Notes under the pieces: model-generated
What the model was told of the DNA's origin: nothing
Database searches by the model: none
Seen by the model: the letters and a program-made list of their open reading frames with translations, nothing else
Made by a program: the position numbers and the translations under genes
Assembly: GCA_018698735.1 (NCBI GenBank)
Contig: JABIPD010000047.1
Span: forward strand, 1-7,345
DNA: 7,345 nucleotides
Direction of reading: 5' to 3'
Origin: Candidatus Jacksonbacteria bacterium
GTDB lineage: Bacteria > Patescibacteriota > Patescibacteriia > UBA9629 > GWA2-43-13
Shown: piece by piece, positions 1 to 4,652 of the stretch
Numbering within the stretch: position 1 is the first letter of the stretch
Layout of the letters: each line of letters starts with the position of its first letter

Positions 1-1245
1 GGTAGCCTTTAGTTGGATTTCGTACTGACCAGGCACCGAAAATTCATACCATAATTGTTTTTGTGTCGATTTAGGGCCAAAAGGAATACGCCATTCAAAT
101 AAATCTCCGGTAGATGCTGATCCGTCTAATGTAAACGGCTGAAATACCGAAACAATTGGGGTGTCGAAGTCTATAATAGCCAAAGGCTGCTGTGGGAATA
201 TGTTTTTTTCTTGTGGTGTTGGCACCGAGCTCCATTCAAATGTTTCTTCACTGTTCCTGGCCCACGATTCAGCTTGTTTGGACGTGCCGTATGAAACCGA
301 GTTCGTTATTGTTTCGTTTGGAAATAAAAGTTCAACAGTATCTCCGCTATTATTTAATATTATTTTTGTTGTGCTTTGTACAAACGCTATATATTCTTTG
401 GGTTTTAATAATATGCCAGCTGGAATGGAATATATTTTTGTTGTTTCATCGGAAAGCATCCATCCACTAAGTTGTATAGAAGAGTCTGTTGTATTAAAGA
501 GCTCTATAAATTCTTCTTCGGTTTCTTGAGGGCTCGGGTAAAGTTCGTTAATAATAATTCCAGTTGGGTATGATTGTTGCAATGGCGTGCTCGCATCTCC
601 TTGAGGCGGCTCCTGAGGAGCAGGGAGAGGTGTTGGGTCTTCTTCTGGGGAAATAATCGGTTCAGGCGCTTCTGCGTCTAATTCAAACACTCCTGGTGTG
701 CCACCAAGAATAAATGCTTCTCTCCAGTTTGATTGAATGTTAGACGTTGCTGGATCAATTCGCTCTATGCTGAATCCATTTCCATTGCCACCCGATTCGC
801 TGGTGTAGTGTATTTCTTCGAAATAAGTTTCGCCTTCGTCGCTTGAAAATTTTATATCACCTTCAGTATTCTTAAGAGATAAAACCGAATCGAACAACGT
901 TCCAGTAAATCCGGAGTGCTCTAATAAAAATGTTTCTGCGTCGCTTGCGATAATGGCTGTTTCCGAAGAATCTATTTCTAAATCACCTTGAATAAGTGTT
1001 AATTTGTGATTTGAGGAATCAAAAAAGCGCCAGGAATTTTCTCCTACGCCGTCTATAATTGCAATCGGGGTTGCTGTTGGGTTGTAAACTTCTATCCATT
1101 CCCGTTTGCTATCGCTCCCGTCTAGATTGTACATTACCTCGGTAATAATCAGGTTGTGTGAAGATGCATTTGCATTTAAGGGGGCAATTCCATATACTCC
1201 TAGAAGAAGAAACGATAGCCCCCCAGACACGACAAGCATCTTCAT
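1..1245 (-). CDS. Secreted lamin-tail-domain (LTD) surface protein, partial (C-terminus off window)
   Basis: The reading frame is open from the ATG at 1245 to the left edge (415 codons, no stop). Residues 1-27 are a typical signal peptide: basic start MKM, a hydrophobic core to about residue 23, and a NANA cleavage-like end before SS. Residues about 30-150 form a first lamin-tail domain (LIITEVMYN ... REWIEVYNPT, then a SWRFFD-type strand). Residues about 186-227 are an acidic, proline-rich linker (SPEEDPTPLPAPQEPPQ). Residues about 228-345 form a second lamin-tail domain (GIIINELYPSP ... EEFIELFNTT ... LSGWMLSD). From about 352 a PKD-like beta-sandwich begins (FQPFTLDGSAST ... YEFSVPGQYEIQLKAT). 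Lamin-tail repeats are known as immunoglobulin-like modules in exported bacterial proteins, so a cell-surface or wall-associated role is likely; the ligand is unknown. Upstream in-frame ATGs at 1272 and 1317 are possible. I prefer 1245 because it gives a compact signal peptide, and the Shine-Dalgarno-like GAGGTG before 1317 lies inside a palindrome. Confidence 0.9.
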   Translation of the reverse strand, partial: MKMLVVSGGLSFLLLGVYGIAPLNANASSHNLIITEVMYNLDGSDSKREWIEVYNPTATPIAIIDGVGENSWRFFDSSNHKLTLIQGDLEIDSSETAIIASDAETFLLEHSGFTGTLFDSVLSLKNTEGDIKFSSDEGETYFEEIHYTSESGGNGNGFSIERIDPATSNIQSNWREAFILGGTPGVFELDAEAPEPIISPEEDPTPLPAPQEPPQGDASTPLQQSYPTGIIINELYPSPQETEEEFIELFNTTDSSIQLSGWMLSDETTKIYSIPAGILLKPKEYIAFVQSTTKIILNNSGDTVELLFPNETITNSVSYGTSKQAESWARNSEETFEWSSVPTPQEKNIFPQQPLAIIDFDTPIVSVFQPFTLDGSASTGDLFEWRIPFGPKSTQKQLWYEFSVPGQYEIQLKAT

Positions 1246-1316
1246 ACACAGATATCTTACTTGATAGAACATTTTTTGAGAAGTGGATAAATGGTGACGT
1301 GTAAGACCCGTTGCCA

Positions 1317-1345
1317 TCCTGAGCACCTCGGAGAGGTGTGAAGGA
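1317..1345. repeat. REP-like palindrome
   Basis: TCCTGAGCACCTC is followed by GGA and then GAGGTGTGAAGGA. The 6-bp core CACCTC/GAGGTG pairs perfectly around a 3-nt loop, and the outer TCCT/AGGA also pair. The TCCTGAGC ... GAAGGA outline resembles palindromic intergenic elements that I recall as common in environmental bacterial genomes; that resemblance is from memory. Only one copy is visible here. It lies between the lamin-tail gene and the tRNA gene and could also act as a weak hairpin barrier between the two transcripts. Confidence 0.4.
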
Positions 1346-1357
1346 CCTAGGCTTTAC

Positions 1358-1474
1358 AAAGCCGCTTTGCAACTTGCCTCCGTGGTGGAATTGGTATACA
1401 CGCGTGGTTTAGGACCACGTGCCTTACGGCTTGTGGGTTCGAGTCCCTCCGGGGGCAGATTGCAAAGCGGTTTT
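1358..1474 (+). repeat. Inverted repeat framing the tRNA-Leu gene
   Basis: The left arm 1358-1372 (AAAGCCGCTTTGCAA) and right arm 1460-1474 (TTGCAAAGCGGTTTT) are complementary at 14 of 15 positions, including 11 in a row. The arms stop 3 nt before and 2 nt after the tRNA, so the precursor RNA would carry the tRNA on top of an extended stem that ends in TTTT. This could serve as a terminator wrapped around the tRNA, a processing stem for endonucleases, or both. Confidence 0.75.
1376..1457 (+). tRNA. tRNA-Leu, anticodon UAG
   Basis: A full class II cloverleaf can be folded. The acceptor stem is GCCTCCG/CGGGGGC with one T-G wobble, and the discriminator base is A at 1457. The D arm is GTG/CAC around a GGT-containing loop. 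The anticodon stem is CGTGG/CCACG (from 1403) with loop TTTAGGA, giving anticodon TAG at 1410-1412, which reads CUA and other CUN codons. The long variable arm is GCC-TTAC-GGC, and the T arm contains TTCGAGT. The T stem GTGGG/CCCTC has one T-T mismatch at its second pair. No CCA is encoded (the gene is followed by GATTGC), so a CCA-adding enzyme must complete the end. Confidence 0.96.
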
Positions 1475-1484
1475 ATGATAGAAT
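1474..1484 (+). promoter_or_regulatory. Possible -10 region of the 79-residue gene
   Basis: TATGAT (1474-1479) and TAGAAT (1479-1484) overlap 10-15 nt upstream of the ATG at 1494. No convincing -35 box is visible at the right distance, because that place is the tRNA 3' end. If used, the transcript would start within a few bases of the ATG and be essentially leaderless, which fits the absence of a ribosome binding site. Read-through from the tRNA is the alternative. Confidence 0.25.
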
Positions 1485-1493
1485 AAATTTGTT

Positions 1494-1733
1494 ATGGATA
1501 ACCTCTTATTTTCGATTCTTGGCGCGTTGTTTGGGGTAATAGGGTTTGCGTCTTTAAGTGCGTTGGTTATTAGTACTGGGCTATTTGTTTTTTATTTTAA
1601 AATTCCAGACCAGAGAAGGAAGTATTTAAAAATGATGATGGTAACAGCATTAGTGTGTGCGATAGTGCTGGTGTTTGTAATAATCGGAAGTATTATTCCT
1701 TCTAACGCCGCCCAAATTTTACCTGCAGCATAA
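1494..1733 (+). CDS. Small two-helix membrane protein, unknown function
   Basis: This gene encodes 79 residues and ends in TAA. Residues about 5-35 and 47-68 are two hydrophobic segments long enough to span the membrane. They are joined by a short, strongly basic loop (KIPDQRRKYLK) expected to face the cytoplasm, and the short C-terminus ends in SNAAQILPAA. Two helices with a basic loop recall VirB2/TrbC-type pilin subunits or other small inner-membrane subunits, but I see no family-defining motif and assign none. There is no Shine-Dalgarno sequence upstream (AATAAATTTGTT precedes the ATG). The gene starts 20 nt after the right arm of the tRNA inverted repeat. Its base composition (about 42% G+C in a 60-base count) is closer to the lamin-tail gene than to the membrane genes downstream. 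Confidence 0.75.
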   Translation: MDNLLFSILGALFGVIGFASLSALVISTGLFVFYFKIPDQRRKYLKMMMVTALVCAIVLVFVIIGSIIPSNAAQILPAA

Positions 1734-1790
1734 AAAAATAAATATTGTTAATAATTTTACCCTTAGTAAGCGCGGGGTTTATTTTTTTTT
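1732..1790 (+). terminator. Terminator after the 79-residue gene
   Basis: The A-rich arm 1732-1743 (AAAAAAATAAAT) can pair over 12 positions, one of them a wobble, with 1777-1788 (GTTTATTTTTTT). An inner ACCC/GGGT pairing lies between them, and the T run extends to 1790. It overlaps the stop codon of the preceding gene. The T/A symmetry would also let it stop transcripts from the opposite side. The G+C part of the stem is weak. Confidence 0.5.
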
Positions 1791-1857
1791 ATTGATAATG
1801 TAACGTAGCATTAAATGTACATTCGATTGGGCTGTGGTAGCCCTGAAGGAGAAGCGC

Positions 1858-2214
1858 ATGAGATCTCTTGGAGCGGCAACGGGCAAGTTCGTCTTGTTTC
1901 ACGTCTTGGTGTTTCCTTGGGGCTCGCTTCTTCGTGGAAAATGCGAACCGGCCGAGAATACAGAAAGTGTAAGATGGTTCTTTGTCGTCACCTTTATTGG
2001 TGGGAGTATAGCAGTCCTCGTAATCACGAGTGGCCTGACAATCATGATTCTCTGGTCCTCTGGTGTGGTGATGCCTCTGGGGGTTCGTACCAAGGATTTC
2101 TGGAGATATCTGATTGCGTACGGAGGCGGGATGGTGGTTTATCTCTTCTCTAGAGCCTTTCTGTATCTTCTGGATCTTTTTAAAACACTGGGTTCAGACG
2201 CCCGAGAATTGTAG
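1858..2214 (+). CDS. Membrane protein of unknown function, 118 residues
   Basis: The protein starts MRSLGAATGKFVLF and ends SDAREL with a TAG stop. Hydrophobic segments lie at about residues 8-24, 40-65 and 84-107, giving two or three membrane spans, with a charged stretch between the first two (LRGKCEPAENTESVR). I do not recognise a family. The ATG at 1858 is chosen over an earlier in-frame start at 1834 because AAGGAG sits 6 nt upstream, in the same GGAGAA-plus-4-to-6-nt arrangement as the next three genes. It is first in a two-gene operon, with the following gene 9 nt after its stop. Codons are visibly richer in G+C than in the genes to the left. Confidence 0.75.
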   Translation: MRSLGAATGKFVLFHVLVFPWGSLLRGKCEPAENTESVRWFFVVTFIGGSIAVLVITSGLTIMILWSSGVVMPLGVRTKDFWRYLIAYGGGMVVYLFSRAFLYLLDLFKTLGSDAREL

Positions 2215-2223
2215 GAGAACGTC

Positions 2224-2535
2224 ATGACAGTAGCCCGTCAGAACGTCTGGAGTGTGTTTCTCGGTCCATACGTCATCCAACTCAAAGGATTTCACCTAGA
2301 TTGCTCAGATTTCTACTGCTGGCTATTCGTTAGCTGGTCGGTAGTCTGCGCATCTGTGGCTTCTCTCTTCGTTGCCTCAGCCGCAATCGGTGTCCCCGGT
2401 GCAATGCTGGTGAATATCCTGATAACCTACGTAATCGGGATGGTGGCGTGGTATGTTTTCCTCTTGGTCATAAAGGCTGGGGGAGTACCTGCAGAGCGAA
2501 TCGGGTCAGCAGTCGGCGTATACCGTCTCTTCTAG
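2224..2535 (+). CDS. Membrane protein of unknown function, 103 residues
   Basis: The protein begins MTVARQNVWSVFLGPY and ends VGVYRLF at a TAG stop. Two strong hydrophobic segments lie at about residues 33-55 and 58-84, probably a helical hairpin. A moderately hydrophobic N-terminal stretch (8-20) and three cysteines between 27 and 42 (DCSDFYC, then VC) precede or overlap the first. The ribosome binding site TAGGAG overlaps the stop codon of the upstream gene, so translational coupling is likely and the two products probably act together. No family is recognised. A terminator-like hairpin follows about 60 nt downstream. Confidence 0.75.
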   Translation: MTVARQNVWSVFLGPYVIQLKGFHLDCSDFYCWLFVSWSVVCASVASLFVASAAIGVPGAMLVNILITYVIGMVAWYVFLLVIKAGGVPAERIGSAVGVYRLF

Positions 2536-2597
2536 AGAGCGATCTGCCAAACGATCAACTTGCTCGTCGAACGTAACCGGCTCAATCGAGCCAAAAT

Positions 2598-2638
2598 CCT
2601 TGCATCACGGCGAAGTATGATGCAGAGGTTTTCTTTTT
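2598..2638 (+). terminator. Terminator after the 118/103-residue gene pair
   Basis: TGCATCA (2601-2607) pairs perfectly with TGATGCA (2618-2624) around a 10-nt loop. The stem extends through CCT/AGG with one bulged base and is followed by the T-rich tract GTTTTCTTTTT. A smaller GGCTC-AATC-GAGCC hairpin lies just upstream at 2579-2592. Nothing coding is visible between 2536 and 2661. Confidence 0.6.
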
Positions 2639-2661
2639 GCGGACGATTAGGTAAGGTTGGT

Positions 2662-2690
2662 TTAACAAGTTCGTACATTCCGTGAATACT
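2662..2690 (+). promoter_or_regulatory. Sigma-70-like promoter of the 203-residue gene
   Basis: TTAACA (2662-2667) and AATACT (2685-2690) are separated by 17 nt, with one and two differences from TTGACA and TATAAT. Transcription would start near 2697, leaving a leader of only about 14 nt that contains the AAGGAG ribosome binding site (2699-2704). It follows a terminator-like hairpin, which supports an independent transcription unit. Confidence 0.5.
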
Positions 2691-2710
2691 CATCGTGTAA
2701 GGAGAAACGC

Positions 2711-3322
2711 ATGGAGATTCTTGGTTGGTTCGTCACCGCGGCTCGGTTCGTGTGGTCTGTTAGCTGTTACACCGTCTTTTTCTGTCTCTTGTTTATCGAC
2801 GAATCTTTGACAGGAAAGATTCGGGGTAGCTTGGGGCTTTGTATGAAGATTGTGGCTTTCTTGGGGGCAGCGACAGTGTGTCTTGGTTCCTTCTCCTTGT
2901 TGCTGCCCTCTGGCATCGTTGTCTCAAGGTGCCTTGCTGTGGTCTACATAGCAGAGATGCTTGTGTACCTAGCGCTCCTGTCGTACGCCTACATCAAGAA
3001 TAACAGGAAGCTGTATGGGGATACATCGGCAGAGTTCGTGATAGAAGGTTTGCTGTACCCGATTTCAGCGTTTTGTGAAGCAGTCCATATAATGCCGCCT
3101 TGGCGTAGTCTGGTCTGTCTGGTTGTTGGGGCGGTGGGCTCTCTTGTAGGAGGGCTGTTGATTGGCAGGAGTATCTGCTCCACGCTGAACGTGCCGATTC
3201 CCGTGTTCCTGCTTAACAATGTTGGCTGGGGATGGATAGTAGCAGCTTATGTGGCCATCTGGATGATATGTATTTGGATTCTTCAAGAACCAGACGAAGA
3301 GGCTATCCACTTCGAATCTTAG
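2711..3322 (+). CDS. Multi-pass membrane protein of unknown function, 203 residues
   Basis: Hydrophobic segments lie at about residues 8-29, 43-69, 74-95, 132-152 and 171-191, with a weaker one at 106-126, giving five or six spans. Short basic loops (TGKIRGS, KNNRKLYG) alternate with them, and the C-terminal tail is acidic (EPDEEAIHFES). The amino-acid make-up is rich in glycine, valine, leucine and cysteine; I see no transporter or enzyme signature and name no family. The ATG at 2711 follows TAAGGAGAAACGC, the clearest ribosome binding site in the window. The stop is TAG. A stem-loop with a weak T tail follows, so it is probably transcribed alone from its own promoter. Confidence 0.8.
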   Translation: MEILGWFVTAARFVWSVSCYTVFFCLLFIDESLTGKIRGSLGLCMKIVAFLGAATVCLGSFSLLLPSGIVVSRCLAVVYIAEMLVYLALLSYAYIKNNRKLYGDTSAEFVIEGLLYPISAFCEAVHIMPPWRSLVCLVVGAVGSLVGGLLIGRSICSTLNVPIPVFLLNNVGWGWIVAAYVAIWMICIWILQEPDEEAIHFES

Positions 3323-3393
3323 CCAGTGATCCGTGGTCAGATTAGTCAGCCTAAAGCGGTTCGACGGCAGAGCAGAACCTTGGATCGAACAAG

Positions 3394-3435
3394 ACCCAGC
3401 ACCGCTGCGACGAGCGATGCTGGGTTTACTTATTT
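3394..3435 (+). terminator. Stem-loop terminator candidate between the 203- and 101-residue genes
   Basis: ACCCAGCA (3394-3401) pairs perfectly with TGCTGGGT (3418-3425), and inside it CGCT (3403-3406) pairs with AGCG (3413-3416) around a 6-nt loop. The tail TTTACTTATTT is only moderately T-rich, so termination may be partial and the next gene may be reached by read-through. The rest of 3323-3485 holds no convincing gene. Confidence 0.5.
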
Positions 3436-3485
3436 GGTCTATTGCGTTAGCGTGGGATCAACAAATAACAACAGGGAGAAATTCG

Positions 3486-3791
3486 ATGAGTGTGCGGAGT
3501 GCGATTGCAGCACACTGGCAGAAATGGCTGTGGATGGGGCTGATCTGTTCCATTTTCTGGCCGGCAGGAATGATACGGGTTTATAAATACGGAGTGGAAA
3601 GTAAGCATAGATGGGTTTGTTGGGTGGCATTCGTTATGGGTCCTCTAGGAGTCATAACAGCCATCTTTACAGTTGTGGCGATAGCTGTGTTCGGACCCTC
3701 TAGTGCTTCGTGTTTTGTTGGTCTGGGATCGTATGCCGTGGAGTACTTAATCGCAGGGCTTCTGGTTATCTGCGTGGTTATGGATACATAG
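3486..3791 (+). CDS. Membrane protein of unknown function, 101 residues
   Basis: The protein begins MSVRSAIAAHWQKWLWMG and ends CVVMDT at a TAG stop. Hydrophobic segments at about residues 14-31, 43-69 and 78-98 suggest three spans, with a basic, aromatic-rich loop (RVYKYGVESKHRW) between the first two. No family is recognised. The frame is open upstream to a GTG at 3333 and contains an ATG at 3417, but the longer versions run through the preceding stem-loop. The ATG at 3486 has AGGGAGAA 5 nt before it, matching the start signals of its neighbours. If the 3417 start were used, the extra MLGLLIWSIALAW would look like an added helix or signal. A strong terminator follows 20 nt after the stop. 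Confidence 0.7.
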   Translation: MSVRSAIAAHWQKWLWMGLICSIFWPAGMIRVYKYGVESKHRWVCWVAFVMGPLGVITAIFTVVAIAVFGPSSASCFVGLGSYAVEYLIAGLLVICVVMDT

Positions 3792-3810
3792 TACTCTTGG
3801 GGTCTGATTT

Positions 3811-3858
3811 TCGGCGGTTTTTGCTTGTAACGACAAGCACGAATACGCCGATTTTTCT
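3811..3858 (+). terminator. Two-part hairpin terminator after the 101-residue gene
   Basis: The outer stem TCGGCG (3811-3816) pairs with CGCCGA (3846-3851) and is followed at once by TTTTTCTT. Inside, TGCTTGT (3822-3828) and ACAAGCA (3833-3839) form a perfect 7-bp stem around an AACG loop. This is the best terminator in the membrane-gene block. Confidence 0.75.
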
Positions 3859-3864
3859 TACCGA

Positions 3865-3916
3865 TAGTTTCCTAAACTAAGCAAAAAAACAATAAGTATC
3901 GCTCTTGTTTTTGCTT
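3865..3916. other. Pair of hairpins in the intergenic block
   Basis: TAGTTT-CCT-AAACTA (3865-3879) is a perfect 6-bp stem. Starting at the same base, AAGCAAAAAAACAA (3879-3892) pairs with TTGTTTTTGCTT (3905-3916) over 12 bp, with two extra A residues bulged. The A/T symmetry would allow termination from either side. No gene is visible here on either strand. Confidence 0.45.
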
Positions 3917-3928
3917 TAAAAATGCGGC

Positions 3929-3964
3929 GAAAGAGATAAAAAGCAGCGGTTTCTCTCTTTTTTT
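3929..3964 (+). terminator. AT-rich hairpin with T run
   Basis: GAAAGAGA (3929-3936) pairs with TCTCTTTT (3954-3961), the outermost pair being G-T, around a 17-nt loop; the T run continues to 3964. It lies just before the strong promoter at 3988 and may insulate that promoter from upstream transcription. Confidence 0.35.
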
Positions 3965-3987
3965 GTGGAAAACTTGGGGAATAGGGG

Positions 3988-4016
3988 TTGACACCTCTTA
4001 AATAAAAGAATATACT
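3988..4016 (+). promoter_or_regulatory. Strong sigma-70-type promoter (possible rrn P1)
   Basis: TTGACA (3988-3993), a 17-nt spacer and TATACT (4011-4016) match the consensus at 11 of 12 positions with ideal spacing. Transcription would start near 4023. No protein-coding gene follows. The downstream features are a short leader with a terminator and then the 23S gene, so it drives either a small RNA or the 23S precursor. Confidence 0.8.
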
Positions 4017-4022
4017 TTTTAT

Positions 4023-4146
4023 TGCTAAAAAAGAGTTGCTTAAAAGTAACCAATGTATCTATGACTTCTCCACGACTAATCGAAAAAGTGATGTGAGCCT
4101 ACGGTCATAATTTTTACGTTTTTGACCCGCTCACGGAGCGGTTTTT
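4023..4146 (+). ncRNA. Short promoter-to-terminator transcript: rrn leader or small RNA
   Basis: The unit is defined by the strong promoter upstream and the terminator at its 3' end, about 124 nt in all. Visible structure includes GTTGCT/AGTAAC (4035-4050, TAAA loop, one wobble) and ATGAC (4061-4065) with GTCAT (4104-4108) closing a domain. GTGAGC (4093-4098) is fully complementary to GCTCAC (4129-4134), which overlaps the left arm and loop of the terminator and would exclude it. That arrangement is typical of an attenuator. I see no match to 5S, SRP, RNase P, tmRNA or tRNA. The only ORF noted (11 codons from 4061) has no ribosome binding site. Confidence 0.5.
4127..4146 (+). terminator. Compact terminator at the end of the leader/sRNA
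   Basis: CCGCTC (4127-4132), loop ACG and GAGCGG (4136-4141) are followed directly by TTTTTA. It is a classical short G+C stem with a T run. Its left arm can alternatively pair with GTGAGC at 4093-4098. Confidence 0.7.
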
Positions 4147-4163
4147 ACTTTAAAAAACAAGAT

Positions 4164-4272
4164 CGATACGAATAATCCGAAAAGTATCCGAATGATCCGA
4201 ATCGAATACCTCAGCAGTCGGAAAATGCAGTAAAAATTCGTGACATTCGAATGAATTCGTAGATTCGTATCG
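4164..4272. repeat. Long imperfect inverted repeat made of CGAAT/ATTCG modules
   Basis: The left arm (4164-4202) starts CGATACGAAT and carries ATCCGAA three times (4175, 4186 and 4195, at 11- and 9-nt steps). The right arm (4236-4272) carries ATTCG four times and ends ATTCGTATCG, the exact reverse complement of the left start. The reverse complement of the left arm aligns along the whole right arm with the modules in register and only short gaps. About 33 nt separate the arms. Each arm is thus also a short direct-repeat series. It could be a large RNA hairpin in the 23S leader or a protein-binding array. Confidence 0.7.
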
Positions 4273-4283
4273 GAGAGTGTTTC

Positions 4284-4308
4284 AAAGAGATTTTTAAAGA
4301 GGATTTTT
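4284..4308 (+). repeat. Tandem duplication of AAAGAGATTTTT
   Basis: AAAGAGATTTTT (4284-4295) is followed directly by AAAGAGGATTTTT (4296-4308), a second copy with one inserted G. It lies between the inverted repeat and the proximal promoter. Either slippage or a duplicated binding site would explain it. Confidence 0.6.
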
Positions 4309-4341
4309 AGAAGATCTATCTGTGAAAGTCTCGATTGTAAA

Positions 4342-4369
4342 TTGACAACTGAAAGTGTCCAAATAAAAT
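4342..4369 (+). promoter_or_regulatory. Promoter proximal to 23S rRNA (possible rrn P2)
   Basis: TTGACA (4342-4347), a 16-nt spacer and TAAAAT (4364-4369) differ from consensus at one base. Transcription would begin near 4376, about 45 nt before the mature 23S end. It sits directly in front of the rRNA gene and is the simplest explanation for 23S expression without an upstream 16S gene. Confidence 0.75.
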
Positions 4370-4394
4370 AACATCATTAGCAATAACGTCGAGA

Positions 4395-4412
4395 AGAACA
4401 TTTTAATGTTCT
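4395..4412 (+). other. Leader hairpin just upstream of mature 23S
   Basis: AGAACATT (4395-4402) and AATGTTCT (4405-4412) are perfect reverse complements separated by two bases, so about 7 bp can form with a 4-nt loop. It lies a few bases before the expected 5' end of 23S rRNA and may belong to the precursor processing region. In many bacteria a leader-trailer stem is used instead; the trailer is outside this window. Confidence 0.4.
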
Positions 4413-4652
4413 CTTGTCATAATATGCTACTTAAGGCACATGGTGGATGCCTCGACTTGTAGAGCCGATGAAGGACGTAGCAGCCTGCGATAAGCTTCGG
4501 GGAGGTGGCAAGCAACCTTTGATCCGGAGATGTCCGAATGGGGAAACCCCAATAATTGGAAGATTATTGACTGTGCACTGAATTCATAGGTGTACGGAGG
4601 GAACCAGGGGAATTGAAACATCTTAGTACCCTGAGGAAAAGAAAGAAAAATC

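Noticed and set aside
161..529. Plus-strand frames of 122 and 92 codons opposite the left gene
   Set aside because: They are antisense to the lamin-tail coding frame, which has a signal peptide and recognisable domains; no ribosome binding site precedes them.
1245..1317. Longer start of the lamin-tail protein at 1317 or 1272
   Set aside because: The 1317 start depends on a GAGGTG buried in a palindrome and gives an unusually long region before the signal core; 1272 has no start signal. Kept as alternatives only.
1109..1372. Minus-strand 87-codon frame
   Set aside because: It is out of frame with the lamin-tail gene, runs through the palindrome, and has no plausible protein character.
1815..2153. 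112-codon frame overlapping the 118-residue gene
   Set aside because: It has no ribosome binding site and low hydrophobic order; the overlapping frame has AAGGAG at proper spacing and clear membrane segments.
3333..3485. N-terminal extension of the 101-residue protein from GTG 3333 or ATG 3417
   Set aside because: The extension crosses a strong stem-loop and lacks a ribosome binding site, whereas ATG 3486 has AGGGAGAA in the local pattern.
4061..4096. Leader peptide MTSPRLIEKVM in the short transcript
   Set aside because: It has no ribosome binding site and no run of regulatory codons; it overlaps predicted RNA stems.
4175..4272. CRISPR-like array from the repeated ATCCGAA/ATTCG units
   Set aside because: The units are only 5-7 nt with 8-11 nt steps and reverse orientation halfway; there are no spacer-length intervals.
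4280..4290. boxA-like antitermination sequence near 4280
   Set aside because: TCTTTGAAAC appears only on the minus strand, the wrong orientation for 23S transcription.
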